Source: an archaeon (GTDB lineage Archaea; Thermoproteota; Nitrososphaeria; Nitrososphaerales; Gagatemarchaeaceae). Taken from it: DNA of 62,562 nucleotides. Shown here one piece after another: positions 32,808-43,857 of the stretch. Each line of letters opens with the position of its first letter. Positions within the stretch are counted from its first letter, which is position 1. The stretch spans positions 1 to 62,562 of the forward strand of contig JAJYWC010000009.1 in assembly GCA_021791695.1 (NCBI GenBank), in the 5' to 3' direction. The position numbers were made by a program, and so were the translations under genes. Under the pieces are notes generated by a model. It did no database searches, was not told the origin of the DNA, and was given only the letters and a program-made list of their open reading frames with translations.

Positions 32808-35800
32808 GTGGGTGCTTATAGCGGTTTGAGTGCTGTGGGTGGCTTACGGGGTGGGAGATTTGCCACCTCGAAGAGGCTCATCCTGCTGCTTTCCCTGCTT
32901 GCGCTCTTTGGTGGCTCCTCCCTTGCCGGGATCCAGCCAGCCGCTGCGGTGACGACGACCAACTGTACGGTCGTAGGCTCGACGACGACATGCAACCCGA
33001 ACGCCGGCGGCGGCAACGCGACTTATGTGGGCAGCCAGAGGAAGGTCTTCGAGGCGAACGGATACTGGTGGATTCTGTTCGCGACCTCCTCGAACGCCAT
33101 AGACTACCAGAGCTGTCCCGCGACCTCGATCACCTCCTGTGATACTCAAAGCGCCTGGAGCAGCGCCGCTCTATTCACTTCGGTCGGTGCTGCTGCGAGC
33201 ACATCTGGCCAGGGGTTCAGCGCATGGCTCGGGACGAGCGGCTCGACCTACGACCTAATCTACGCAGTCGCACCTACGAACGGCGGAGGGAGCTTCTACT
33301 GGGGGATAGCCACCCTGACGAACACCGGCACTGTAAGCTTCGCGGGGGGGATGCCGAAGGATCAGCCTTTCTCGCTCCTCGCAGGCCACGTGGGGACGGG
33401 CAACCCGTCAATCTCTGTGGCCCTGGATGGGGAGAACAACCTTTGGATTTCCGTCTTTACCCACAGCGGGACCAGCTACTATGAGGATGTCTACGAGTGT
33501 CAGGTCGACGTGCTCCCTAACCCGAATGGATGCAGCTCGGCCTCCTGGTTTTCCACCACCAGCTTCCTGCTGGCCGAGAATAATGATATCCTGGATGCCC
33601 CCACGCTGCTCCCGCTAGTGTCCGGCTCAACGAACTATGTCGCGCTTCTCTACATAGATGCGGCCTCGGCGGGAACCGGGGGTCCCATGGACATCTATGT
33701 CTCACCCAGCGGCGCTCACTCTGGAAACAACATACTGTGGCAGTCCAGCTGTGGGAGCGGGAACACGTCTACCACTCCGACTCCGTGCTCGACCACCTCC
33801 AACATGACTCCTTCCACGTCGAGCCTCTCAGCGGGCGTTTATGTAGGGGGACACGTCTATGGAGCCGTCTCGAGTGCGGGCACGATTTACGTCGTCGCCC
33901 AGGTCTCGACGGCTGTCATGGCTTCTTTCGCTTACACGGAGGGTGCCACCACATACTCTGGCTACGATGCGTTCCTCCCCAGCACCAATGTCAACCCCTC
34001 GCTGAGCTACTCGGGGACCAACGTCGTGGTGACCTATGTAACGGGCGGGAACGTCGTCTTCCAGTGGTCCCCGATGTCCTCGGTGGCGAGCGGTGCCGAC
34101 GGCTGGAGCGCGCAGACATACCTCGCGCAAAACACGGAGTGGGGTCCGTCCAATCCTGACGCGTCATTCTCCTCATTTTCTGTGGGGGGTTACAGTGGCA
34201 TCGGCGTCATCTGGGACAACTATCAGTGGAACCCAAGCCCGCCGACGCAGAGGATCCGGTTCGCCGTGATCAGCATGGGTTCGGGTGGGGTTGTCGATTT
34301 CCCCGTCTCTGTCACGGTATCACTCAACCAGTACAACAACCCGGCATCCGCCAACTCGCAGATCTCACCCTCCAACTACTTCGTCCTCAGCTACACAAGT
34401 TCGGCCGGTCAGGCGAGCACCGCGTACTATACCAGCTCCACGGGCGCGACGATGACCATCCCGAACGTCATGTCGTACTCGGGTTTTCTCATCTCAGACC
34501 AGAGTTCGGCCTCAACCTCGGCCGAGACATGGTGTCTTGTCTATGGAAGCAGCTGCTCGAACGGCCAGGGTAGCGCGTTCACCACGCTTGGGGCCAGCGA
34601 CGGCGTCGCGCTCTCCTATTACTACTATGACCAGCTGTTCCAGCCCAGTCTCTACGCCATAGCCGCGCCATCGATCTACTCGGTCTGGGCGACGAGCACA
34701 GCGTCGCTCGCAACCGTGAACTACGAGAGTACCAACGTGGGCTTCCCAGTCTCGAACGCAGCCAATTTCGGGCTCTCCCCGAACCCAGCCTCCGCCACCC
34801 CGTGGGCCGCGCCGCGCATACAGCTCTACACCTGGACGACCGCTTACGACCTGAACGCGCAGTGGGTGAGGACGAGGGATAGTACTCCCGGCTGCACGGC
34901 GCTCACCATTTACGAGAACCCTATACCCAACGGCGGGACCACCTGCGCTCCCTCGATCACCTTCCAGAACCCGTTCGGGACTTCCACCTCAGCGAGCGCT
35001 ACCGTCCTCACGGACACCAACGCCAACTGGACCCCCGGCGAGTGGGTGGGTTACAAGCTCGAGTATACCAGCGGCCCTGCCGTCGGGCAGTCCCTCGCGA
35101 TAACGGCTAGCGCCGCGACCACGCTGACGACCGGGTCTGCGTTCTCTCCTGCTCCCACGGCAGGCGGCGGTGACGCATTCACCATAGTCCAGCCCGCGGT
35201 CACTGTCAATAACCCGGCCGGGGTCACAATACCCGGCACCGGCCCCGCGGTGCAGGACTACGTGCCGCTTCAGGTCCTGAATAGCGAGGGCTCCGCCACG
35301 GCCGCCAACTTCCAGACGATGATAACTGTGGACAGCGCAACTTACAGACAGTACGAAGCGTCCAACCTCCAGAACGTGGAGTTCTTCACGGCCTCCGGGA
35401 CGATCCTCCCGTCCTGGCTGGAGAGCGGAAACTCCAACACCGCCCCCAGCACAACGTACTGGGTGAACCTGGGCACGAACACGGTCCCAGCGGGGTCGGT
35501 AGGCGCCACCTTCGCGTCGGGGACGACCAGCTCGGCCACCCCCACCGTCCTGACGGACCTCGGAGCAACCTGGACCGCCAGCCAGTGGGTCGGTGACTAT
35601 CTCGAGTACACCTCGGGTCCGGCCTCGGGCCAGTTCTTGCCGATTACGGCCAACACGGCGACCACGATAACGACGCAGTCTGCGTTCTCTCCTGCGCCCG
35701 CAGCCGGCGGTGGCGACTCGTTCAGCATCGTCGCCGTCAACGCCGGGAGCCTTACGATCTACATGGGCTTTGTACCAACAGCGTCAAACCTGTTCTCTTC

Positions 35801-38800
35801 GTCCGGGCCCGTGGGTGAGGCTCCCACGCTCAGCCCGACCTACGGGCAGTACGACGACGGGGCCGCCGTCTTCACGGCTCTGTACAGCAACTTTGCCGGG
35901 ACCGGTCTCCCGGCGAGCTTCACCAACCTGAACCCCGCTTCCGGTACCTTCAGCGTATCGCAAGACAACGGCATAACGATCAGCACGGGCACAGCGACCT
36001 ACGGCGGCATCGTCACCGCGAGCGGCTATTCCACGACAACGCCGCAGGTTTTCGAGGCAGACGTGACATCTGTTTCCGGGGTCGCCGCGGGGATGATGGC
36101 CCAGGACGGGGCCACGGCGGCGAGCAACGGTTACGGGTACAACTTCTGGGGCGGTTCGGTCAGGGGAGGCTCGATGTCGGGGGGTTTCTCGGGCCCCACC
36201 GGTAGCCCCAATCTGCAAGTCTCCGTGGGAATCATGGGGCAGTCGTGGGTCAGCGGGACACTGCAGTACTATTACAAGGACTATGCCCTGACGGCTGGCG
36301 GTTACAGCACTTACGCCCTCCCGGCGAGCGCCTACTACTCTCTCGGTGAGTACTACTACAGCCAGGCGTCCTCGATAAGCCTCCAGTGGGTCAGGCTCAG
36401 GACGGCACCGCCAGCTGGCGTGATGCCATCGGTGACCGCAGGACCGGTAAACCCCACCGCCGCTGGTGCGGTCAATATCGTAGAGTACATCCCGATAACG
36501 ATCACCAACCACCAGGCGACCGCTACACCTGCGTACTATCAAGTGGATATCAACGCGACCAGTACAGCCTACGCCAAGTACGAGAACGCGCTGCTCCAGA
36601 ACGTCGAATTCTTCACGGACGCTGCCCCTCTCTCCTCCAGCGGAACCGTGATCCCGTCCTGGCTGGAGAGCGGAAACTCCAACACCGCCCTCAACACGGT
36701 CTACTGGGTGAGGCTCCCGAGCGGCGTCGCTGGTGGCGGCGGGACGACCACGATCTACATGGGCTTCGCCTCGGTGTCGACGAACCTCTTTGCAAGCGGG
36801 GCATGGTACAACGGAGCGAACGGGTATGTGGGAGAGGCACCGACCCTCTCGCCCAGCTACGGGCTCTACGACAACGGAGCTAACGTCTTCAACCTTTACG
36901 ATAACTTCGCGGGCACCAGCCTGAGCGCCAACTGGGCGACCGACTCCTACTTCGGTAACACGCTCGGCGCCCAGCTCACGATAGGTAAGCTCTCCACCAA
37001 CACGTGCAACGCGAACCTGCCCACAGCGACCGGGTCCGGGGGCCTCAGCACCCCTGGCGGGGTCGCGTTCGACTCCTCCGGCAACCTCTGGGTCGTCGAC
37101 AGGTGCAACAACCGGGTCCTCGAGTATGCCGCTTCATCCCTCACCGCGAGCAACCCCTCGCCCGCGCTGGTGATAGGCCAGGCCAGCTTCGCGATAGGGG
37201 CGCCCAACGAGGGCGGACCGGTCAGCGCGGCGGGGCTGTTCGCACCGACGGGCATCGCCTTCGACTCCTCCGGCAACCTGTGGGTCGCTGACAGCGGCAA
37301 CAACCGGGTCCTCGAGTTCACGGCTCCGTTCTCGACCGGCGAGGCCGCGAGTACGGTACTGGGGCAGGCCGCTTTCAACACGAACGGCGCGGCGGCGACG
37401 GCTTCGGCCATGAACAACCCGAGTACGCTGGCCTTCAACTCTGGCAACCTCTGGGTGGTGGATACGAGTAACAACCGGGTCCTCGAGTTCGCATCGGCCT
37501 CGACTCTTCCTGCGGCGGGCGCCTCCGCGAGCGTGGTGGTTGGGCAGACTTCCTTCACGAGCAGGTCTAGCTCGGCCAGCGCGACTGGTTTGTGGGGGCC
37601 GACCGGCATCGCGTTCGACTCCTCCGGCAACCTCTGGGTAGCCGATACACTCAACAACCGGGTCCTGGAATACCCGTCCGCCTCCCTCTCGTCCAGCGGA
37701 CCAGCGGCGTCACTCGTCGTGGGTCAGGCCGCGTTCGGCCCAGCAAACGCCAACGAGGGTTCGACGGTGAACTCCGCAGGTCTTTTCGAACCTACCTCGG
37801 TCGCGTTCGACTCCTCCGGCAACCTCTGGGTAGCCGATACACTCAACAACCGGATCCTGGAATACCCGTCCGCCTCCCTCTCGTCCAGCGGACCATCCGC
37901 TACGCTGGTCGTGGGTCAGAGCGTGCTCACCTCGGGTAGCGCAAACGGAGGCAGCTCCTACGTGAATGCCGCTGGGCTCTACACGCCGATCTCGCTCGCG
38001 TTCAACTCCGGCAACCTATGGGTCTCTGATATGCTCAACAATAGGGTGCTCGAATACCCCTTGACGTCCCTCTCGTCCAGCGGACCATCCGCTACGCTGG
38101 TCGTGGGTCAGAGCGTGCTCACCTCGGGGACCGACAGCGGAAACTCGCCAAGCGCGAGCAGCCTCAACGACCCTAGTGCGCAGGCGTTCGACTCCTCCGG
38201 CAACCTGTGGGTCGCGGACACAGGGAACAACCGGATACTGGAGTTCAAGGCACCGTTCTACACCGGCGAGGCAGCGTCCCTGGTGATAGGCCAGAGCAGC
38301 TTTACCACCAGCGGGAGCGGCACGACAGCGACATCCCTCGACGGTCCAACCTCTATAGTGTTCGACTCCTCCGGCAACCTGTGGGTCGCGGACACAGGGA
38401 ACAACCGGATACTGGAGTTCAAGGCACCGTTCTCTACAGGTGAGACGGCGAGCATTGTGGTGGGCCAGACGGCATTCACTACGAGCGGGACAGGTACCAC
38501 TGCGTCGACGCTCAACGACCCCAACGGCATCGCCTTCGACTCCTCCGGCAACCTGTGGGTCGCGGACAGCGGCAACAACAGGGTCCTGGAATACCCGTCC
38601 GCCTCCCTCTCGTCCAGCGGCCCCTCCGCCACGCTGGTGGTCGGTCAGGGCAGCCTCACCTCGGGGACGGCAGGCACCAGCGGCACAGCCCTCAACGACC
38701 CCAACGGCATCGCCTTCGACTCCTCCGGCAACCTGTGGGTCGCGGACACAGGGAACAACCGTGTCGTCCAGTTCCCCTACTCCTCGCTCTCCGGGAGCGG

Positions 38801-41800
38801 CCCGGCGGCGACCATCGTCATAGGCCAGACCAGCTTCACGGCGGGTAGCCCCAACGGCGGTGGCAACATCAACCCATTGGGGCTCAACGCTCCTACCAAC
38901 GTCGCCTTCGACAATTGGGGCGAGCTCTGGGTCGCGGACACAGGGAACAACAGAGTATTGCAGTACCTACCGGTCTACTACGGCTCATTTGTGAACGGGC
39001 AGGCAGCGAACTACGTTGAAGGTCCTGCCTCCTGGAACACGGGGCTGCCCAACACCTACGATTACGGTTCAATAGGCTCGAGCACGCTCAGCGCGCCGAA
39101 AGGGCTCGCCTTCGACTCGCTGGACTCCCTCTGGATCGCGGACAGCGGCAACAACAGGGCGTGGGCGAGCGCAGCGGGGACCGCCACCGACGCGATAAGG
39201 GTCGACAACGGCCTCTCGATCAGGTACACGAGCACGGCGATTGGAATCGTCTCCGAGGCCACGGTCAACCCCCGGACGAACATCCTTGAGATGGACGCCT
39301 ACTTCTCGAGCCCCAACTCCGGCGTCGGCGTCATCGGGTACACCCCCCCGCAATCCAACTCGCCGGCGCCCCAGATCGGGCAGTGGTGGTCACGGCTCTA
39401 CACGATCTCGACGGGCACGATAGGCACCTCGGGCTCCATACTCTACAACGGGGGGAGCGGCTCCGCCAGCCTCGTCGGTTACCTCTCGATCCCCGTCGCC
39501 CCGCCAACGACGTCATACTCGTCGCCCTACAACAACGGGGCGGGCGGACTGGAGCCCTATCCCGCATCGTACCAATTCAACGCACCCACAAATAGCATGT
39601 GCACCGGCGCGTGGTGGTGCACCAACTGGTGGTCGCTGCGGAACACCACTGTGACTATCACCAACGCGCTGGCCGGAGCTTCGGGCGAACGATGGGCCGC
39701 CTCTCCCAACGCGCTCCTTTGGACCATCAACTCGCCGTTCGAGATAAACCCCGTCAACCTGTACTACCACCAGTACGCCGACACATTCCGGGTCACGGCG
39801 GCCGGGATGGTCACAACGCTGGACCCTGGCGTCACGATAACCCTCACGGGTACTCTCTACGGGCAGCTCAGCGCGCCCCTCGCGACTTTCCTCTCGGGAA
39901 GCACGACGAGCACGCTCTATGTCGACGCGGGGACGACCGTGGTCTTCCCGGCGACCGGCGTAGGTTCCCCGTCGGGAGTTCGATGGGAGAACAGCAACAA
40001 TCAGTCCCAGACAGCCATATTGACAGGGCCCGGGACCTGCACCACGCTCTGCACCGCGAAATACTACAAGCAGTTCGAGCAGTATCTCCATTACGCCGTC
40101 TCTGACGGAACCGCCCTGCCTTCGGGCGTAAATCCCCAGCTGACCTACTATTCTCTCGGCAGTCGGTTGACGGTACCGATCACTTCCGGCGTGACGCCTG
40201 CCATCATCTGGGTGGACGCCCAGACCTACGCGAACGCCACCGCGTCCGCTGCCGGGGGAAGTTCCACCCAGAGGTGGGTCCTACCGAATGACTCGTGGGT
40301 CGTCACGTGCAGCAACACACTCGCTTCGGGCTGCGTCTCCTCGACCGGGACGACGACTACGGGGACGACCGCAACCACGCTCCAGGACACGAGCGCCGCT
40401 TGGACGTCCGGGCAGTTCGCCCCCACGGGTGGACAGGTCTACTACCTGATGTACACAAGTGGACCAGCCGCCGGTGAATACCTCCAAATCATCTCGAACA
40501 CTGCGACCTCGATAACCACCGCGGCCTTCACTACCGCCCCTTCGCCGAACGGTGGAGACACCTTTGAGATTACCGGGGGGATACCGAATCCTGTGGAATA
40601 CTATCACCAATTCCTGCAGCAACTGAACAACTACAAGACGAGCGACTATAACCCAATCACAAGCAGCAGCGTCCCGAAGATCTCATTCTCGATAAACGGG
40701 ACTGCCTATTCGGTGCCCCTGAACTTCACCGGCAGCACCTTTACCGGTACGACCAGCTCCGCCACCGCGAACGTCCTGACAGACTCGGCGGCGTCGTGGA
40801 CCACCAACCAATGGGCGGGATATACGCTCGAGTACACGAGTGGGCCAGCGGCGGGCGAGGAACTGGTGATAGCCTCCAACACAGCGACGACTATCACCAC
40901 TGCGAGCTTCAACCCTGCCCCATCGAGCAGCACCAACAATTTCCTCATCACGTATCTGGCCTGGATGGACGCTGGGACGACAGCGAAGATTTCGCCCTCG
41001 GTGCTCCCGGGCTCCAGTCCAAGTTCTGAGCAATGGGTTCCCGCGATCGGGAGCTGGACAATTAGCGGTTCGAACTGGATGGGTGGCGCCGGCGGCGTGG
41101 TTGGACCATTCGGGAATGCATCGATACTCTTCGACCATCAGTTCCAGATCACGTTCCAGACGATACCGACGGACGCCAGCTTCTCCATGCAGGTTTGCAG
41201 CTACCCTCTCTCCACGTGCACCACCACGACTTACTCGACGTCCACCACGCCTGCGCTCGGCACGGCCGTCTGGCAGACTACCCCATTCATAGTGACCGAA
41301 GGCAGCGGTAGCTCGATATACGTCCCAAGCGGGATTGGAGCTACGTCTGGCATTTGCCTCTTGACGTCACCCTATACGGGCAGCTGCAGCAGCCTGACCT
41401 CGAGCAACCAGGCAGAGGCAAAGCTGAGCGCGTCGGGCACCGTCACAGGATACTTCAACCTGCAGCAGGGCGTAACCTTCATCCAGACCGGAATATACGA
41501 GAGCGCGAGCGACCAGACGACATGGACGGTAACGGTGACCAACTCGACATGTCCTACCCACTCCTGCAACTGGTCCGGTGCTTCGTCGTCGAACGCGCTC
41601 TCGATCACCCTGGTATGCACTTCGACGTGCGACTACAACTACCAGGTGACGTCCGACCCCGCCTACAACACCGCTGACAATGCCAGGTACTTCCCCACGG
41701 TAGCCAGTGGTACGTTCCAGCTGACCGCGTCCAAGTCTGCCACTTCGGTATCCCTGACGTTCAACCCACAGTACCTGCTCCGGGTGGTCAGCGACCCGCT

Positions 41801-43799
41801 CTATACGGGCGCGCTGACGGGCACCTGGACCAACTCCAGCGGCACACCCGCCTCTGGGACGGTCCCCCTCACCTCGTGCAATGGGGATACCTCGGTCACG
41901 ACATGCTACGAGGTGTCCCTCTGGCTGGACCCGGGCTCCACGGCGAGCTTCGGTGCTCCGGTGGTCACCCCCGGGCCCTTCGGCAGCTCCCCGCCCGTGT
42001 GGCTCGACTGGTCCGGAACGGGCTGTCCGACCCCGTCCTCCCCCGCGTGCACGAGCGAGGGCTCGGTGGCTGTATCCGCGATGAGCGGGCCGGTCTCCCT
42101 CGCAGCCAACTTCCAGGTCTCCCTTAGCATGAACCTGACCCCATCGAGTGAGAGCGCTTACATCGGTGAGACCGTCACCACCAACGCCTACGTCTTCGGA
42201 GGAGTGGGGAACATCACGATAGGCGCTGTCGTGCCTCCTGGTCTGGTGGGTCTTATCACGATAAACTTCTATCCCCTCTCGACGCCTACCGACCAGGCAA
42301 ACCCGCTCACCGTCCCCGCGTCGGCGTACGGCGGCCCGGGCGGGACTACGCCGATCGGCCAGACCATTATCATGATGGTCCAGGTCTCGTCTCACGCGAC
42401 GCTCTACGGCGCGCTCAACTTCACGGTCACGGCGAGCTCGTCGGGTCTTCCGTGGATAGCCGGCTCTGGCGCGCAGGCGATCTGCACGACCACGGGCCAG
42501 CTGAACTGCATCTACACCCTCGACATCATCTCGCCCAAGGCGACAGTGATAGGCAACGCACAGACGCCGTTCGCGGTCACGACGCCGGGACAGTCCTCGC
42601 TCTTCTACGACGCGAGCAACGGCGGCCACTGGATAGCGTTCTACTACAACGGGTCGGCATCTTCAGGGTTCCTGGTCTACGCCTCGAGCAAGGACGCGAA
42701 CGGCACCATCTGGAACGCGCCACAACGCGTCCCCAGCGGAGACGCGGTGCAGGGCTACCAGTACGCCGTCACCGTGAGCAACGGATATGTCTACTACGTA
42801 CTCGCGTCGAACACGACGCTGCCGACAACTGGCTCGACAGTGAGATGGTCGTTCTTCTTCTGGAACTGGGGCCAGATACAGTCTAACGGCCTGATCGCCT
42901 GGAACTGGAACGCCGCGAACAAGTGCACCGCGGTGAGCGAGGCGTGCATACAGCCCATCCCCGGAGGAGGGACCACGGCGTACGTTGCGGGACAGCCGGG
43001 GATCGCCATCGGCCAGGTCACCGGAGACGTCTACGTGTCGATACCTACCCTGCAGACCTCCGGAGGGGCGCTCATGTGGCGCGTCGACGTCTGGTACTCT
43101 CCCCCAGCGCCCTCGATGAATCCGTCCCCTGACACATGGGAGTTTGCGGGTAGCACGACAGCCAAAAGCATCTCCGCGGTCAACACGAAGATCTTCGCCC
43201 TGACCAACTCCATAGCGTTGGTGGACTGGGTCGGGAATAACCTCTCTCTCCCCTACGTCACGGTCTTGAACGACCCGCCTCCCCCGATCGACATGCTCGA
43301 GTGCAGCCCACTCAGTGCCGGCGCCGCCTCTCCGGGGCTCTACGCGCTCTACGGGGCCCAGTCGGACGTAGTCGCGAACGGCAACACGCTCTACTTTGCG
43401 GGCGTCAACGGCACGAACAGCGTGGTCAACTTCTACACCTACACATACGGTAGCAGCGCCTGCGGCTCGGGGGTCAACGGCGGCTGGTCGAGCGTGTCCC
43501 AGATATCGGTAGGCGCTCCGACTAACAAGCTCAGCAACTGGCACGTCTCCCTCTCCTGGTCCTCCGGGAGCATCATCGTGGGGTACGGTGTCGACAGCCA
43601 GCTGGGCTTCGCGATCGGCACGGGGTCTGGCTCGACGTGGTCCTGGTTCGTGTTGCCCAGCGTCCAGGGGGTCTCGGGCATCCAGGGCGGGCTGACCGCG
43701 GCGTTCGCTCCGTCGGGCAGCGGCTCGGGTTCTGTGGGGATGATCTGGGTCCAGAAGATATCCTCGACAAGGTACGCTGTAGAGTTCGCCCTGGCCTAG
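32808..43799 (+). CDS. Giant secreted surface protein with DUF2341, NHL and Ig-like regions (putative adhesin)
   Basis: A 3,663-residue exported protein. The signal peptide is near residues 23-48 (RLILLLSLLALFGGSSLAG). In order it has: a sialidase-like beta region (about 50-700); two DUF2341 domains (about 814-1010 and 1220-1355); twelve NHL-type repeats with core SGNLWVADTGNNRVLEYP (about 1410-2120); beta-sandwich and Ig-like modules; and a final beta-propeller-like region. Four copies of a roughly 70-residue module (core LEYTSGPAAGE) are interspersed. There is no C-terminal membrane anchor, so it may be held by partners such as the large pilin encoded next. It probably serves attachment or cell-cell contact. 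Start GTG 32808 is supported by the TATA box. Confidence 0.82.
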   Translation: MGAYSGLSAVGGLRGGRFATSKRLILLLSLLALFGGSSLAGIQPAAAVTTTNCTVVGSTTTCNPNAGGGNATYVGSQRKVFEANGYWWILFATSSNAIDYQSCPATSITSCDTQSAWSSAALFTSVGAAASTSGQGFSAWLGTSGSTYDLIYAVAPTNGGGSFYWGIATLTNTGTVSFAGGMPKDQPFSLLAGHVGTGNPSISVALDGENNLWISVFTHSGTSYYEDVYECQVDVLPNPNGCSSASWFSTTSFLLAENNDILDAPTLLPLVSGSTNYVALLYIDAASAGTGGPMDIYVSPSGAHSGNNILWQSSCGSGNTSTTPTPCSTTSNMTPSTSSLSAGVYVGGHVYGAVSSAGTIYVVAQVSTAVMASFAYTEGATTYSGYDAFLPSTNVNPSLSYSGTNVVVTYVTGGNVVFQWSPMSSVASGADGWSAQTYLAQNTEWGPSNPDASFSSFSVGGYSGIGVIWDNYQWNPSPPTQRIRFAVISMGSGGVVDFPVSVTVSLNQYNNPASANSQISPSNYFVLSYTSSAGQASTAYYTSSTGATMTIPNVMSYSGFLISDQSSASTSAETWCLVYGSSCSNGQGSAFTTLGASDGVALSYYYYDQLFQPSLYAIAAPSIYSVWATSTASLATVNYESTNVGFPVSNAANFGLSPNPASATPWAAPRIQLYTWTTAYDLNAQWVRTRDSTPGCTALTIYENPIPNGGTTCAPSITFQNPFGTSTSASATVLTDTNANWTPGEWVGYKLEYTSGPAVGQSLAITASAATTLTTGSAFSPAPTAGGGDAFTIVQPAVTVNNPAGVTIPGTGPAVQDYVPLQVLNSEGSATAANFQTMITVDSATYRQYEASNLQNVEFFTASGTILPSWLESGNSNTAPSTTYWVNLGTNTVPAGSVGATFASGTTSSATPTVLTDLGATWTASQWVGDYLEYTSGPASGQFLPITANTATTITTQSAFSPAPAAGGGDSFSIVAVNAGSLTIYMGFVPTASNLFSSSGPVGEAPTLSPTYGQYDDGAAVFTALYSNFAGTGLPASFTNLNPASGTFSVSQDNGITISTGTATYGGIVTASGYSTTTPQVFEADVTSVSGVAAGMMAQDGATAASNGYGYNFWGGSVRGGSMSGGFSGPTGSPNLQVSVGIMGQSWVSGTLQYYYKDYALTAGGYSTYALPASAYYSLGEYYYSQASSISLQWVRLRTAPPAGVMPSVTAGPVNPTAAGAVNIVEYIPITITNHQATATPAYYQVDINATSTAYAKYENALLQNVEFFTDAAPLSSSGTVIPSWLESGNSNTALNTVYWVRLPSGVAGGGGTTTIYMGFASVSTNLFASGAWYNGANGYVGEAPTLSPSYGLYDNGANVFNLYDNFAGTSLSANWATDSYFGNTLGAQLTIGKLSTNTCNANLPTATGSGGLSTPGGVAFDSSGNLWVVDRCNNRVLEYAASSLTASNPSPALVIGQASFAIGAPNEGGPVSAAGLFAPTGIAFDSSGNLWVADSGNNRVLEFTAPFSTGEAASTVLGQAAFNTNGAAATASAMNNPSTLAFNSGNLWVVDTSNNRVLEFASASTLPAAGASASVVVGQTSFTSRSSSASATGLWGPTGIAFDSSGNLWVADTLNNRVLEYPSASLSSSGPAASLVVGQAAFGPANANEGSTVNSAGLFEPTSVAFDSSGNLWVADTLNNRILEYPSASLSSSGPSATLVVGQSVLTSGSANGGSSYVNAAGLYTPISLAFNSGNLWVSDMLNNRVLEYPLTSLSSSGPSATLVVGQSVLTSGTDSGNSPSASSLNDPSAQAFDSSGNLWVADTGNNRILEFKAPFYTGEAASLVIGQSSFTTSGSGTTATSLDGPTSIVFDSSGNLWVADTGNNRILEFKAPFSTGETASIVVGQTAFTTSGTGTTASTLNDPNGIAFDSSGNLWVADSGNNRVLEYPSASLSSSGPSATLVVGQGSLTSGTAGTSGTALNDPNGIAFDSSGNLWVADTGNNRVVQFPYSSLSGSGPAATIVIGQTSFTAGSPNGGGNINPLGLNAPTNVAFDNWGELWVADTGNNRVLQYLPVYYGSFVNGQAANYVEGPASWNTGLPNTYDYGSIGSSTLSAPKGLAFDSLDSLWIADSGNNRAWASAAGTATDAIRVDNGLSIRYTSTAIGIVSEATVNPRTNILEMDAYFSSPNSGVGVIGYTPPQSNSPAPQIGQWWSRLYTISTGTIGTSGSILYNGGSGSASLVGYLSIPVAPPTTSYSSPYNNGAGGLEPYPASYQFNAPTNSMCTGAWWCTNWWSLRNTTVTITNALAGASGERWAASPNALLWTINSPFEINPVNLYYHQYADTFRVTAAGMVTTLDPGVTITLTGTLYGQLSAPLATFLSGSTTSTLYVDAGTTVVFPATGVGSPSGVRWENSNNQSQTAILTGPGTCTTLCTAKYYKQFEQYLHYAVSDGTALPSGVNPQLTYYSLGSRLTVPITSGVTPAIIWVDAQTYANATASAAGGSSTQRWVLPNDSWVVTCSNTLASGCVSSTGTTTTGTTATTLQDTSAAWTSGQFAPTGGQVYYLMYTSGPAAGEYLQIISNTATSITTAAFTTAPSPNGGDTFEITGGIPNPVEYYHQFLQQLNNYKTSDYNPITSSSVPKISFSINGTAYSVPLNFTGSTFTGTTSSATANVLTDSAASWTTNQWAGYTLEYTSGPAAGEELVIASNTATTITTASFNPAPSSSTNNFLITYLAWMDAGTTAKISPSVLPGSSPSSEQWVPAIGSWTISGSNWMGGAGGVVGPFGNASILFDHQFQITFQTIPTDASFSMQVCSYPLSTCTTTTYSTSTTPALGTAVWQTTPFIVTEGSGSSIYVPSGIGATSGICLLTSPYTGSCSSLTSSNQAEAKLSASGTVTGYFNLQQGVTFIQTGIYESASDQTTWTVTVTNSTCPTHSCNWSGASSSNALSITLVCTSTCDYNYQVTSDPAYNTADNARYFPTVASGTFQLTASKSATSVSLTFNPQYLLRVVSDPLYTGALTGTWTNSSGTPASGTVPLTSCNGDTSVTTCYEVSLWLDPGSTASFGAPVVTPGPFGSSPPVWLDWSGTGCPTPSSPACTSEGSVAVSAMSGPVSLAANFQVSLSMNLTPSSESAYIGETVTTNAYVFGGVGNITIGAVVPPGLVGLITINFYPLSTPTDQANPLTVPASAYGGPGGTTPIGQTIIMMVQVSSHATLYGALNFTVTASSSGLPWIAGSGAQAICTTTGQLNCIYTLDIISPKATVIGNAQTPFAVTTPGQSSLFYDASNGGHWIAFYYNGSASSGFLVYASSKDANGTIWNAPQRVPSGDAVQGYQYAVTVSNGYVYYVLASNTTLPTTGSTVRWSFFFWNWGQIQSNGLIAWNWNAANKCTAVSEACIQPIPGGGTTAYVAGQPGIAIGQVTGDVYVSIPTLQTSGGALMWRVDVWYSPPAPSMNPSPDTWEFAGSTTAKSISAVNTKIFALTNSIALVDWVGNNLSLPYVTVLNDPPPPIDMLECSPLSAGAASPGLYALYGAQSDVVANGNTLYFAGVNGTNSVVNFYTYTYGSSACGSGVNGGWSSVSQISVGAPTNKLSNWHVSLSWSSGSIIVGYGVDSQLGFAIGTGSGSTWSWFVLPSVQGVSGIQGGLTAAFAPSGSGSGSVGMIWVQKISSTRYAVEFALA
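37041..39165 (+). repeat. Twelve NHL-type coding repeats in the giant surface protein
   Basis: Twelve units of about 55-65 codons each contain (S/N)SGNLWVxDxxNNRVLE. Neighbouring units are nearly identical at DNA level, for example 37610-37690 against 37802-37882 and 38180-38245 against 38360-38425, pointing to recent duplication or gene conversion. NHL repeats form beta-propellers of four to seven blades, so twelve could fold as two propellers. Confidence 0.85.
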
Positions 43800-43857
43800 G
43801 GCTCTGGACGGGGTTAGGCTTGAATAGTCCGGCATTCCCCGGGGGCGAGGGTGAGCT

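Noticed and set aside
37041-39165. CRISPR-like regular direct repeats
   Set aside because: The repeats are in frame, encode NHL motifs and vary in spacing; they are coding repeats, not an array.
41367-42629. 420-codon minus-strand open frame inside the giant gene
   Set aside because: It is a codon-bias shadow of the G+C-rich plus-strand gene; Arg/Gly-rich without any motif.
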